A DNA stretch of 64,000 nt from contig OX393579.1 in NCBI GenBank assembly GCA_947652605.1, positions 19,737,674 to 19,801,673 on the forward strand, written 5' to 3'. Both the position numbers and the translations under genes were made by a program. This stretch comes from Elmis aenea. Taxonomy: Eukaryota; Arthropoda; Insecta; Coleoptera; Elmidae. How positions within the stretch are numbered: position 1 is the stretch's first letter; each line of letters starts with the position of its first letter. Positions 1 to 10,456 of this stretch are shown one piece after another. The notes beneath the pieces were generated by a model that saw only the letters and a list, made by a program, of their open reading frames with translations, was not told where the DNA came from and searched no databases.

Positions 1-138
1 GCTTCGAACAGGAACTGAACCGAAAACCGGAAAAAACCGTAATTTTTGTCAGGACGAAAACCGGAACTGAACCAAAAAAAAAATATCGGTTTATTACGGT
101 TCGGTACATGTTCAACAAACTCGCGCTTTTTGTTTATA

Positions 139-834
139 CAGTGTGGCTGATTTTCATTATCCAGCTAATATCTGCTGAAATATTAAAGATACCAAAAAAA
201 GTTAAATAAGAAACTTATTAAACAAAAGCTGGTCTACAAAATGGTGCTAAAAAATTTGTTCCATAGCCTACCTATGTTTCGGAAAAATATCCAACTTTTG
301 TTGTTTCTCAAACTATTCAGGAATTTAAAAATAAAATTAGAGCAGCTTGTTTATTAATTACACCTGAAATGTTGCGAAAAACCAGGGAAAACATAATCAA
401 TAGGGCCCAAAGTTGTTTAGAGTTCCATGGTGGACAATTTGAACAGTCTTTATAATAAATTATGAATTAAATTTTGCTCCGACATTTGTTGTTAGTTTGT
501 AATGAAGTAAGTGTTTGTCATGAGTATTTTTTTTTTCTGCAACACACATGATGTTATTTTTTTTGAAATATTGAGCATAATTTAAAAGCAAAATGGTACA
601 ATATCATTGTGAAGAGAAATTGATTTAGAGTGTGATTCTGTGAAAATATACAGGGTGTTCTATTTAAAAAACAAAAGTTGGATACTTTTCCCAGAAATAG
701 GTAGGCTATGGAACAAATTTTTTAGCACCATTTTGTAGACCAGCTTTTGTTTAATTAGTTTCTTATTTAACTTTTTTTGGTATCTTTAATGTTTCAGCAG
801 ATATAAGCTGGACAATGAAAAATCAGCCACACTG
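139..834. mobile_element. Mariner-like element with 170-bp inverted arms
   Basis: The ends are CAGTGTGGCTGA and TCAGCCACACTG, each flanked by TA (137-138 and 835-836). The left arm to about 306 is the reverse complement of 665-834, with several mismatches. The core holds the C-terminal end of a transposase and then AT-rich sequence. A second mariner-type tip, TACAGGGTGTTC, occurs internally at 650, so the element may be composite. Confidence 0.75.
312..455 (+). pseudogene. Transposase C-terminal fragment (mariner/Tc1-like)
   Basis: An open stretch of 47 codons runs in frame to a TAA at 453-455. It ends with a peptide containing CLEFHGGQFEQSL. That ending (one or two Cys, then NGGxFEHLL-like) is typical of insect mariner/Tc-type transposases whose last residues follow a TPEML..R.N segment, also visible here. 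No start or catalytic DDE region is present, so this is the 3' stub of a deleted element rather than a working gene. Confidence 0.65.
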
Positions 835-1083
835 TATATGTTTCGTTAAATAAATTATATTATCATCATATGTTACATACTTCTATTTCCAATTATTATA
901 CCTTATTATTATGCCAAATAAAAACATTTAAAAAAAATAAAAAGTAATTACTCGGAGCTGAACCGAAAACCGAAAAAAAACGTTATTTTTTCCGGAACGA
1001 AAACCGGAACCGAAGCGATATATACTTTTTTAACTGAACCGGAACGAAAACCGAAACGAAAAAAATTACGATTCGAAGCCCTG

Positions 1084-1602
1084 CTTTTTTTTTCTAATGT
1101 AAACCAAAAAATACATTGAAATCCGTAACACTAGTGGTTAGGCTCACTAAGATCCTATCGTATTGTTAACTGCTGTCATTGTCAATATGTGCTTGTGTTG
1201 TTTTAAAGATAGTTTTGCTTTCGATTTCCAATTTTCTTCGTGCCACCTTTTAGATATTTTGCGCTCCCCTTAGGGGGCGCGCCCCACAAGTTAGGAATCA
1301 CTTATGTACGGTGATACACAATTCTTTCTTATTTCTACATTGACTTTAAGAGTCTTGGACTAGAGGTTTTAAATAGGTCTATTGAAGACAGAATAAGTCA
1401 TACTAAACAGGTATGGGTTCCCTTGTACTGATTAATTTAAGTTTATAAAGAGTTTTGTACTTGTAAAATAACAAATATTGGTTTCGTTTTTCAGAACGGG
1501 GCAAGTGATCAGTGTGATGACAAATGATCATCGCTTGGTAAATTTGACTTATACTTACAAAAATTATAAAATAAAACTACAAAGGCATTGCAGAATAACG
1601 CT
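1084..1602. other. No gene recognised
   Basis: AT-rich sequence with a short GC-rich hairpin near 1260-1285 (GCGCTCCCC and GGGGGCGCG). A pyrimidine tract ending in CAG at 1494, with a GTAAAT donor about 45 bp later, resembles a micro-exon, but nothing links it to a gene. Confidence 0.4.
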
Positions 1603-1610
1603 ATTTTAAG

Positions 1611-2809
1611 CAGGGACTGAGAACGGAACGAAAACGAAAACGTTAAACGAAATTAACCGAAATTTTTTTAAGAACGAAAACGAAACCGAAAACGAAATTA
1701 TTATTTTTCGTTCAAGAACGAAAACGAAATAAATATTTTCCAAAACCGGTTAAACCGGTTTTAATCGGTTTTGTCGCTATTTAAATTTTATTTGTTAAAC
1801 ACAAACGCGAATTTACCTTCTGTGCTGAAGAGACTCCACGAGGCAGTAAAAAATCTCACTTGAAATAAATGAGCTTCACTTTTTTCCATATATTTACGTG
1901 AATATGTATTAACAACTTTATTGTTTATACTCGCAATTTCGTGTAACACAATTAACGGTACAAATATTCTCTATTTCTAATTTGTTTTTTAGATCATCAA
2001 TATAGAATATACACTTGATTGGATATATATTATCAATGTGTATGTTATATTTGCGTTTAGACATAATAATAGTAAAATTTATTTTTCGAAAAGGACTAAT
2101 GTAAAAGAAGATTTATTGGAAGATGTGTTGCTAGTAAGATTTAACGGAATGTGAAAATGTATATTGTATGGTATATACAAACTATAACGTTAAAGTATAT
2201 TTCAAATTAATTTTTTTTTTTAAATATTTTTTTTATTTATAACATTTAGTGAATTATCCACTTGAATTCGTTCTATTGTCTTTTTAAATAATTACAGCAG
2301 GATCTAATTTAATTCAAATGCATAGATTTTTAGTACTTAAACAAATTTAAAACAGCACTTGCTAAATGTTTATATTTTTAAATAAAGATCGTGTGTCTAA
2401 TTTAACCTAATCACGTTGTGTTTTTGCACCTTACGGGTGTTAATCTTAATAAAATGGTTAAATGTTAATGTGTTTAACGATTTGGTAAATTTAATATGGC
2501 GACGGTTCGCCAGTCTAAAATATGCTGTCTGTGAGCATCAAAACCCCCTATCGTCATCGTTTATATTTTAGTTGAGACGCAAATATTTGTATCGTATTTA
2601 TAGAGGGTTGTGGTGACTAGAAAAAAAAAATGAGTCCTCGATTTTTTGACGACAAAAAAATATTGTAAAACCGGTTTTAACCGTTATTATTTCGGTTCAC
2701 TAAAACGAAAAAGGATTTTTTTTCGGTTTGAACGAAACGAACGAAAACGATATATTTCGTTTTCGTTCCGAACAGAAACGAACGGAATTTTTTTCGTTTT
2801 TAGTCCCTG
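1611..2809. mobile_element. Non-autonomous hAT element, 1.2 kb
   Basis: It is bounded by CAGGGACTGAGAACGGAACG and the inverted end ...CGTTTTTAGTCCCTG. A perfect 8-bp target duplication ATTTTAAG flanks it (1603-1610 and 2810-2817). Subterminal DNA is built from AACGAAAACG repeats. A second copy is at 7752. On the reverse strand near 1800-1860 a short stretch reads TASWSLFSTEGKF, faintly like the hAT C-terminal dimerisation motif; no full transposase remains. Confidence 0.88.
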
Positions 2810-2817
2810 ATTTTAAG

Positions 2818-4596
2818 TGAATTAAAAAATATTCCTAAAAATATTTTGTTGGCTATATTGAGAAACTTGCAATATTGAATAAAATTATGTTATTATTCTA
2901 TCAAATTACTAAATAATAAACTAATATACTCGTACTTCACAATTTAAATCAACAAACATCATTTTTTACAACTCGGGGAATATCGTCAAACAAAAAGGAA
3001 AAAAAATTCAGTTCTAAAAATATATACACAAATATAATTTTGTTTTTAAGTAATAAATAAGGAATAAGTATGGAATTAAAAATATATAATATGTAAAGCG
3101 ACATTTTCTTTTTAGAAAAACTTATATGGATTCATATTATAAGGCATAATATTAAATGTGATTGTGAAGTAACGTTTTCCGATCGATTATACTAAACTGC
3201 ATATTAAACCGTTTTGAAAATGTTCAATTTTCCAGATCATTTAAAAGCCGTAACCTTAAAAACGTCCGTAACATAAAATACGGTCAAGAAATCCCCGTTT
3301 ATGCATTTCTAATGGTAACCATCTTAGTGGAAATGATGGAATGTTCTTTTGTCACCACAGGAGTGTTCATTTTCCGGTTGGATTCCGGGCCGATAAAAAA
3401 GAGCGCGAGCAAAGAGCATGAAAATGGCCGCTATGAAGACTAGTTTGTTACTTGTTTTGGGTCATTTAACAGATAAACGTTACCGAGTGGCCTTGCCTTA
3501 ACGATACCTTACGGTCCTTTAACGACGGACTGGTGTAAACGCTGCTAAGATGGAGTAATTCAGAAACACCAATCTTAAATCAGATTATATTAAGCAACGC
3601 GAATTTAGCATAAAGGAATTGGAATTTTTATTACACACATTACGTACAATTACTGAAACATCCAACCGACGCCTGTGTATTATCTTTTAGGACATAATTT
3701 CAGAGCTCCCCCTATTTTAACTATCAGAGGTTTCCGGATTTATTTCTATCTCATTCAAATTACACTTCTTGAAATAAGCGAATTGTAACAAATGACGAAT
3801 CAGTAAGAAGGAAATGAATATAATTATAATACGTAATTAATAAATCGACATTCCAATTAAGTAAGAGCACTTAATTAACTTACTAATCGGATCTAGAACG
3901 CTCTAGTTCCATCTCCAGCCGCGCGAGGCGCCCAAGGGATCAACAAAACACTATCGCGAAGCTCAAACTTTTTTAAAAGCTTATTATCGGATCCCCTCCG
4001 GCAGGGCTTTTATTTTTTCTCGTGTTCTTAACACTTTTTAAAACTATATTATACTTTTTTATCGGGGAAAACGCTTTAAAATTTTTAAATTATACCGCCT
4101 TTCAAATGTCTTGTCAAAGAAATGGTCTTGTAATTATGCAAATTTAAAAAAAAAAATCCGATTTGCATTTAAAAAAACGTATTTCAGCATAGCAATGATC
4201 TTTTAGTTATTAAAACAAATTAATTTAAATTTCACTTAAATTTATATGATGTTTGTATCTCAATAAATCGATTTAACAAAACGTGTTAAATTAAATTGAA
4301 AAAAATTAACAAAAAATTAAACTTTTAATTTAAGAGACACTTTGGACTCTTTGATTTTCTTTTTCATTGTTAGATTCCTCCCATATACTTGAATCGATAA
4401 TGTGAAATCCGTTTATCATTTATTTTTTTTAAAACCCAAAATATTCTCCACCGATAATTGGTTCTGAATCGGAACACTCTGTATATCTGAATATTTTTTA
4501 AAATTTTATAATCATTGTACATAGGGTTTGTGGGGCTGTATGCCAAAATGATTCAGACTGGAAAAAAAAAGTTTGTTTACTTATTAAGAGTAAAAT
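2818..4596. other. No gene recognised
   Basis: AT-rich DNA with two GC-richer islands. The one around 3360-3550 contains a 25-codon ATG frame (3424-3501) in good start context. The one around 3895-3985 (CGCGCGAGGCGCC and BamHI-like GGATCC sites) has no recognisable content. No convincing splice pattern, terminal repeat or conserved protein was seen. Confidence 0.4.
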
Positions 4597-4994
4597 GGGT
4601 AGTTCACACGGTGACTTTTAAAGTCGCGATTTTAAAAGTCGCGACTTTTAAAATAGCGACTTTAAAAGTCACCGTGTGAACTACCCAAATTAAAAGTCGC
4701 GACTTTAAAATAAAAATGGCCGCTCTTGTAATTGCAGCATCAAGTATTGTAGAGCAACTAATTATTTTGAAGTTGCTATTTGTTGATAATGTTCTAAAAT
4801 CGTTGAAACATCTATTGGGGACATAATATGTTGGAAATCGATGACAAACAAATGTATATTAGGTTAGGTTAACCTAACTTATTTGTCTGTTATGTCAAAA
4901 TATAAAAATATGGTAGGCATACGTCAAATGTCGAACTGTCAAATCGAAGTCGCGACTTTAACGCGACTTTAAAAAGTCACCGTGTGAACTACCC
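4597..4994. mobile_element. MITE with GGGTAGTTCACACGGTGAC ends
   Basis: The left end is GGGTAGTTCACACGGTGAC and the right end is GTCACCGTGTGAACTACCC. The first 90 bp (4597-4686) is itself a complete hairpin ending in the same terminus, so one end has been doubled. The interior has an ATG frame of 37 codons starting MAALVIAASSIVEQ, possibly the start of a lost Harbinger-type protein. Flanks do not show a clear target duplication, so the superfamily is uncertain. Confidence 0.65.
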
Positions 4995-5016
4995 ATAAGG
5001 AACATTCTGAAATTGA

Positions 5017-5254
5017 ATAATTCTTCGCCCACAATTCTTCGCCCACAATTCTTCGCCCACAATTCTTCGCCCACAATTCTTCGTCCACAATTTCGCCCAC
5101 AATTCTTCGCCCACAATTCTTCGCCCACAATTCTTCGCCCACAATTCTTCGCCCACAATTCTTCGTCCACAATTCTTCGCCCACAATTCTTCGTCCACAA
5201 TTCTTCGCCCACAATTCTTCGCCCACAATTCTTCGCCGCCACAATTTTTCGCCG
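5017..5254 (+). repeat. 14-bp tandem repeat, about 17 units
   Basis: The unit is ACAATTCTTCGCCC with rare variants (GTCC for GCCC, one shortened unit). It forms the left arm of the foldback element. Confidence 0.95.
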
Positions 5255-5590
5255 CATACAAGCATATCACAAATTTTATTTGTAAATGTGATTGTTTTTA
5301 ATTGTAACGTAATTTTTACAGATTATTTTACATTAGCCTAAAGTTGCTTTTTTTGTATATTAATACTTCTTCTTTTAATGTTATGTTTAAATATTGCTAC
5401 ATAAATAGCGATTGTTTTCAATTTTAATCTTGTTTATGTTATTATAGTATGAATAAAAATAAAATTAAGCTGACCTGATCTGACCTGACCTGAACTAACT
5501 TAACCTAATGTAAAATAATCTGTAAAAATTACGTTATAAATAAAAACAATCACATTTACAAACAAAATTTGTGATATGCTTGTATGCGGC

Positions 5591-5710
5591 GTAAATTGTG
5601 GCGGCGAAGAATTGTGGGCGAAGAATTGTGGACGAAGAATTGTGGGCGAAGAATTGTGGGCGAAGAATTGTGGGCGAAGAATTATGGGCGAAGAATTGTG
5701 GGCGAAGAAT
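5591..5710 (-). repeat. 14-bp tandem repeat, about 8 units, inverted
   Basis: The reverse complement of the 5017-5254 array, here reading GGGCGAAGAATTGT. The two arms have different copy numbers, so the arrays have expanded or shrunk independently. Confidence 0.95.
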
Positions 5711-5902
5711 GTTCCGGACACGGTCAAATTTAACCATACGATTAAAGCCTTGACCTACAGTATGGCCCGGTTGCACAAAGCAATAGTTCGTGTTAACAAA
5801 TTATTAACTTAACATACATGTTAATCCCTAAAATTAAACAATAACGCAACTGTGCTAGGATTTTACCCAGTTCTAGGGTTAACACTAACTGTTGCTCTAT
5901 GC

Positions 5903-6506
5903 CAGGGGTGGCCAACCTCCGGCTCGCGAGCCACATGCGGCTCTTTGAAGGATTATTTGTGGCTCTCGATAAATGTACTCGAGTTCCCTTTTCATTTTTG
6001 TGCTATTATATTTTAAAAAATTATTATCGTTCCGTATGTGTTTCAAAATGTCTTTTAAATTACTGACAGCAAATATGAAAGACTAAGTGCAACGTTGTAA
6101 CAAATTTCATTTCCGTCCAAGTTAAGAATGACATCGAAAACTGCGCGAACGAACATAAACAGTGGCGTAATCGTCCGTAATCGACCGACTCCAGACCGAT
6201 TTTGACCGATCAGTATTAACTAACCAGCATCTCAAAGAATTACTGAGAAGTGCTGTCACCAATTATTCACCAAATTTTAAAGAATTGTCAAGAGAAGTAA
6301 AATAAATGTGTTTAATTTTTAATATTTAAATTCAATACAATATTTTGTACTTTTATTTATATGTTTTCAATAAATATAATTTCTGTAAAAAAATATTTTT
6401 TAATACCTTTTTTGCATACTTTTTAAATACGTATTTAATTGCGGCTCGCGAAAAATTTCAAATTTTGAAAAATGGCTCGGACTATCAAGGAGCTTGGCCA
6501 CCCCTG
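5903..6506. mobile_element. hAT element, CAGGGGTGGCC ends
   Basis: The ends CAGGGGTGGCCAAC and TTGGCCACCCCTG are flanked by a perfect 8-bp duplication CTCTATGC (5895-5902 and 6507-6514). Just inside, GGCTCGCGAGCC and GCGGCTC motifs are the hallmark of a widespread animal hAT group. It carries only a C-terminal transposase tail. Confidence 0.92.
6183..6305 (+). pseudogene. hAT transposase C-terminal tail
   Basis: Forty codons run open to TAA at 6303-6305. The frame includes LTNQHLKELLRSAVTNY then SPNFKELS, the pattern that closes many hAT transposases (an LT.EHL segment followed by a P.F..L stretch). The rest of the enzyme is absent, so the element depended on a transposase made elsewhere. 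Confidence 0.7.
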
Positions 6507-6671
6507 CTCTATGCAATTAGGCCTATAAATTGGACATTTTAAAATGACAGTAATAAACTTTAGATTCTTAATTAGCACAAAGATAAATACGCATTTATAA
6601 CTAAATAATACCCTGTATGCATGTGCTTTTGTCATAAAGTAACGTAAAAATTAATCTTCAACTTATTTATC

Positions 6672-7059
6672 ATGTCGCAAAAACCGGTAAAGATGGCGAT
6701 TGAAAACCGTCGTATAAGCGAAGCGTCGGTAAGCAAATGTAATACCAGGGTATGAGAGTATACAATTTAAGCTAAATTTATGTAATGTTTTGCTTTAAGA
6801 TATTGCTACTGTATTTTGTTTACTAGTTTCATCATTTTAATGGGATTTTACAAAAAAAAAAACGATAAGAACGTTTTAAAAAGTATGACCAAAAATTTTG
6901 AAAAGCTTTGCTTGTTAACCACAAATTGTTAGGATTTACTTGTTTACTAACTTGTACCTACTACAAAATTCTCGCAATGCATTATTTATATGTATAAGGC
7001 TGACATCAAAATTATTTCAGAGCAGTATTTTATCGGAAAGCCAAACTCAGTTAGAATGA
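6672..7059 (+). CDS. Candidate two-exon small protein (31 aa)
   Basis: Exon 1 (6672-6728) opens with ATG, encodes MSQKPVKMAIENRRISEAS and ends at a strong donor, G|GTAAGC. A pyrimidine-rich acceptor ending in TTATTTCAG sits at 7012-7020. Exon 2 (7021-7059) continues in phase 0 with SSILSESQTQLE and a stop, giving 31 residues. The intron would be 292 bp. Exon 1 looks like real coding DNA, being basic, codon-varied and followed by a consensus donor. It could instead be the first exon of a longer gene whose later exons I could not find. No family is recognised. Confidence 0.3.
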
Positions 7060-7743
7060 ATAAAAGTAAGGAAAATATATATGTAGCCCTCAGACGACTG
7101 TGGGAATTAAAAATCTGTTTTTCCGGCTGAAAGAAGATAGGCGGTATTTTTCGCTAAGAAAGAGAAAGAAACGAGAGAGCTACTTAAGAATTTAAAATTC
7201 TTTTACGTGAAATCCTGCGAGTGTAGCACTTACAGAGGATGGAGTCGGATCTATGAAATGGCATTTTAAGTTGGATTAGGTTCAAATTTAAAACACTGCC
7301 AATAATACGCAGCCAAAAGGAATGAATACCAATACGATTTTACGGTTTTTATTTCTCGCCGAGATTTTTATAATGTTGTTTTAAAACTTGGAATTTTAAT
7401 TCTCACATTTAAAAAATATTAAGTTATACTTTAAAATCATTTATAGCAAGACATTTGAAATATGCAAAAGCTGCTTTTGAATTCATGCAACTAAATTTGT
7501 CAAAAATTTACCGACTATATTAAATTCAATGATATTCAAAAGGATACATACAACATAACTATAACAATCAAAATTTATTTTGCTTATTAAGTTTCCACTG
7601 CAACGAAAATAATCCCCGCATTTCATATCAAATCTAGTTATAATCCAATATTTTTCGTTTAGCGAAATAGGTGCGGTTGTAGGAAGCACTTCACATCGCA
7701 TGTTCAAATTAATTTAGAAGTGTAGTACGGTAGTACGGTTCCA
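7060..7743. other. No gene recognised
   Basis: AT-rich DNA. A reverse-strand frame of 74 codons (7707-7483) is open but has no recognised domain and no flanking splice evidence strong enough to call. Confidence 0.35.
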
Positions 7744-8684
7744 ACCTCGAGCAGGGACTGAGAACGGAACGAAAACGAAAACGTTAAACGAAATTAACCG
7801 AAATTTTTTTAAGAACGAGAACGAAACCGAAAACGAAATTATTATTTTTCGTTCAAGAACGAAAACGAAATAAATATTTTCCAAAACCGGTTTTAACCGG
7901 TTTTGTCTCTATTTCAATTTTATTTGTTAAACACAAACGCGAATTTACCTTCTGTGCTGGGGAGACTCCACGAGGCAGTAAAAAATCTCACTTGAAATAA
8001 GTGAGCTTCACTTTTCTCCATATATTTCAGGAATATGTATTAACAACTTTATTGCTTATACCTACTTGCAATTTCCAGTAACACAGTTAACGGTACAGAT
8101 ATTCTCTATTTCTAATTTGTTTTTTAGATCATCAATATAGAATAATATACACTTGATTGGATGTATATTATCAATGTGTATGTTTTATTTGCGTTTAGAC
8201 ATAATAATAGTAAAATTTATTCTTACTTCGAAAAGGACTAATATAAAAGAAGATTTATTGGAAGATGTGTTGCTAGTACGATTTAACGGAATGTGAAAAT
8301 GTATATTGTATGGAATGTACAAACTATAAAGTTAAAGTATATTTCAAGTTAATATGTTTTTTTATTTACAACATTTAGTAAATTATCCACTTGAATTCAT
8401 TCTTTTGCCTTTCTAAATAATTACAGCAGGATCTTATTTAATTCAAATGCATAGATTTTTATTACTAAAACAAATTTAAAACAGCACTTGCTATATTTTC
8501 ATATTTTTAGATAAAGATCGTGTGTCTAATTAAACCTTATCACGTTGTGTTTTTGCACCTTACGGGTTAAATGTTAATGTGTTTAACGATTTGGTAAATT
8601 TAATATGGCGATGGTTCGCCATTCTAAAATATGCTGCCCGTGAGCATCAAACCCCATCGTCATCGTTTATATTTTAGTTGAGAC

Positions 8685-9465
8685 TAGGGTCCATTTTAAG
8701 CTATTTTATATTTTTCGGGAAATGCTTTTTGTCCCGGGAATTCCCGGGATTTTAAAAAAGTGTTGTTTTCGTTTATTTTGTGCTAAGATCTTTGTAATAC
8801 TATTATAACTTATCAGAATTTTATGCTTAAAATGTCTTTACTAACAGTAAATTATGGAAAAACATCAAAATAATTTTTCTCTTTTAGTATGGCGCAAAGA
8901 AGCCCTGTCTCCATTACAAAGTTAATATCTTCAAAATACTTTTACAGTTTTATTTTTGTGTACCCTGATAATTCAAAGCAAAATAGCTTATAAATGAAAT
9001 TTTATTGATAATAATGATGTTTCTTTGCTGGTAGATGCTCTCAAGACAATTTCACCTACATCAATAGAGACTTAGAGAGCATTTTATGCAGCAGAACTTT
9101 TTGTTAATAAATTAAGAAAAATACTAATTGACTGAAACACAGATCACCTCTGTTTTCTTAAATCACATTACAAAAATTCATTGTAAAAATTATATTATTG
9201 TATTCATAAATATGAAACTGCAATAGAAAGGTTATAATTCCCAAATGTATGTTTCTCTCACCAATATTATTGAATTATTTGTAATAATCATGGAGCAAAA
9301 TGTATGATATATGACTTGGAGTTGTTTTTAAGTAATAAACCGCTCCCTTAATTTTTTGGGTTATTTATTTAAAAATATTGACATAATTTATTACATCCCG
9401 GGACAAAGGCCGATTTCTTCCCGGAATCCCGGGACAAGCAAAATGGTCAAATATGAGAAACCCTA
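8685..9465. mobile_element. Nested hAT element, TAGGGTCC ends
   Basis: It starts TAGGGTCC and ends GAAACCCTA, and is flanked on both sides by GTTGAGAC (8677-8684 and 9466-9473). The sister element at 1611 shows the unfilled site with a single GTTGAGAC, so the boundaries are directly verified. GGGATTCCGGG-type blocks lie just inside both ends. Confidence 0.92.
9046..9186 (+). pseudogene. hAT C-terminal dimerisation domain relic
   Basis: One frame reads TISPTSIET, stop, RAFYAAELFVNKLRKILID, stop, NTDHLCFLKSHYKNSL, stop. This follows the hAT dimerisation motif (small residues and Ser-Glu, then FS/YAA, LV.K.R..L, then L.FLK). Two in-frame stops show the gene is dead. Confidence 0.7.
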
Positions 9466-9706
9466 GTTGAGACGCAAATATTGTTATCGTATTTATAGAG
9501 GGTTGTGGTGACTAGAAAAAAAATTGATTTTTTGACAACAACAAAAAATTGTAAAACCGGTTTTAACCGTTATTATTTCGGTTCACGAAAACGAAAAAAG
9601 AATTTTTTCGGTTAGAACGAAAAGAACGAAAACGATAGGTATATTTCGTTTTCGTTCCGAACAGAAACGAACGGAATTTTTTTCGTTTTTAGTCCCTGAT
9701 CTCGAG

Positions 9707-10180
9707 GTTAACTTTCAAATGCAATGCGAAACGCTTTATACTGTTTAAACTGCAATAACGACTCATTATTTGAAAAAATTCTACGTTATGTAGGGCCGCG
9801 TAGTATACCATGTAAAATTAACAATAATCTAGAACCGCTGAAAACGGGGGCCGCACAGAGGTATTTGTCATTACTGCATACTGCATAAAATAAATAAAGC
9901 AGCATTTATGTATTGTAAAACTATATTGAGGAAATTTTATAGAAAATATGTTTTTTTTTTCTAAATGTCGATTAATTAAAAGAGGAAATGGAACCGTTTG
10001 ATATATTAAGAAAGCTGAGAATGTAGTCACAGCTTCTGAAAAATTGAATTTTATAATCGAAAACAAAATTATATCCACATTTCCTAACGTGGAAATAATG
10101 TTAAGATTGTTTTTAATATTACTAATAAGCAATGCCGAAGGAGTGCGTTAATTTACAGTACTGAAACTGAAAATAGTTAT
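9707..10180. other. No gene recognised
   Basis: Mostly AT-rich DNA. A reverse-strand frame of 104 codons covers 10132-9818 but is low in complexity and has no domain. One acceptor on that strand (near 9870) could add a last exon to the small candidate gene at 10352, but this is speculative. Confidence 0.3.
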
Positions 10181-10352
10181 TTACTTAACAAGACCGGAAA
10201 GTGGTACTTGACTGGACGAGTAGGCAATTTTGGAACGAGCCGTAGAAGAGTCCTGAAAGGATACGAGTCCAGTAAAGACACTTTATGGGTATGTTAGGTA
10301 TACGTACAATATTTTTCCCACTGACACCAAAATCACTATCGTCACCATCCAT
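10181..10352 (-). CDS. Candidate small spliced protein (38 aa or a gene start)
   Basis: On the minus strand an ATG at 10352-10350 begins MDGDDSDFGVSGKNI and ends at the donor GTACGT (exon 10352-10308). A 55-bp intron with a CTAAC branch-like site and the acceptor TATCCTTTCAG follows. The second exon (10252 on) continues in phase 0 as DSSTARSKIAYSSSQVPLSG and LVK before a TAA at 10183-10181. An alternative donor AA|GTAAAT at 10184 would carry the frame into a further exon. The intron length fits short insect introns and the peptide is acidic then Ser-rich. No family is recognised. An X-box-like site lies about 90 bp upstream. Confidence 0.4.
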
Positions 10353-10442
10353 AATTAAACAAAAACTTAACAAACTACAAGTGAAAACTCGCTTGGTGGT
10401 ATAATGACACTTGTTTGACGGCGCAAATCAACATAACAATTC

Positions 10443-10456
10443 ATCACCATGGCAAC
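10443..10456 (+). promoter_or_regulatory. RFX X-box-like motif
   Basis: ATCACCATGGCAAC agrees with the X-box consensus GTNNYCATGGCAAC at all conserved 3' positions and departs at the first base. It lies 91 bp upstream of the minus-strand ATG at 10352, a spacing common for X-boxes of cilium genes. Confidence 0.3.

Larger units (their letters stand above)
1..1083. mobile_element. hAT-like element, left tip cut by the window edge
   Basis: The right end reads TTCGAAGCCCTG at 1072-1083, and the window opens with GCTTCGAACAGG, the matching inverted terminal repeat without its first few bases. Both ends are rich in the motif GAACGAAAACCGGAAC, also seen in the hAT copies at 1611 and 7752. The left flank is outside the window, so the 8-bp target duplication cannot be checked. 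A mariner-like element (139-834) is nested inside. Confidence 0.6.
5000..5714. mobile_element. Foldback element with minisatellite arms
   Basis: Outer tips GGAACATTCT (5000) and GAATGTTCC (5706-5714) are inverted copies. Inside each lies a tandem array of a 14-bp unit in opposite orientation, then an inverted non-repetitive arm (5254-5338 against 5503-5590). The centre is an AT-rich loop of about 160 bp. No target duplication was found; the left tip abuts the MITE at 4597. Predicted Cys-Gly-Arg-Arg-rich reading frames here are only translations of the 14-mer. Confidence 0.75.
7752..9698. mobile_element. hAT element, second copy of the 1611 family, interrupted
   Basis: The terminal repeats match the copy at 1611-2809. 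The flanking 8-mers are ACCTCGAG (7744-7751) and ATCTCGAG (9699-9706), one mismatch apart. It aligns with the first copy along its whole length apart from small indels and a 789-bp insertion (nested element plus its target duplication) after 8684. Confidence 0.87.

Noticed and set aside
1495..1537. Possible 43-bp internal exon
   Set aside because: A CAG after pyrimidines and a GTAAAT donor are expected often by chance; no neighbouring exon.
3424..3501. 25-codon frame MAAMKTSLLLVLGHLTDKRY in good start context
   Set aside because: Signal-peptide-like start but very short, with no splice donor or homolog.
5017..5254. CRISPR-like array
   Set aside because: Units are directly adjacent with no spacers, and the DNA is animal nuclear; it is a minisatellite in a foldback.
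4958..5285. Overlapping frames of CGRRIVGEELWAKN-like repeats on both strands
   Set aside because: They are the three-frame translation of a 14-bp tandem repeat; the unit length is not a multiple of three, so all frames stay open.
7483..7707. 74-codon minus-strand frame (MRCEVLPTTAPISLNEKYW...)
   Set aside because: Protein-like composition in part, but no recognised family and no convincing acceptor.
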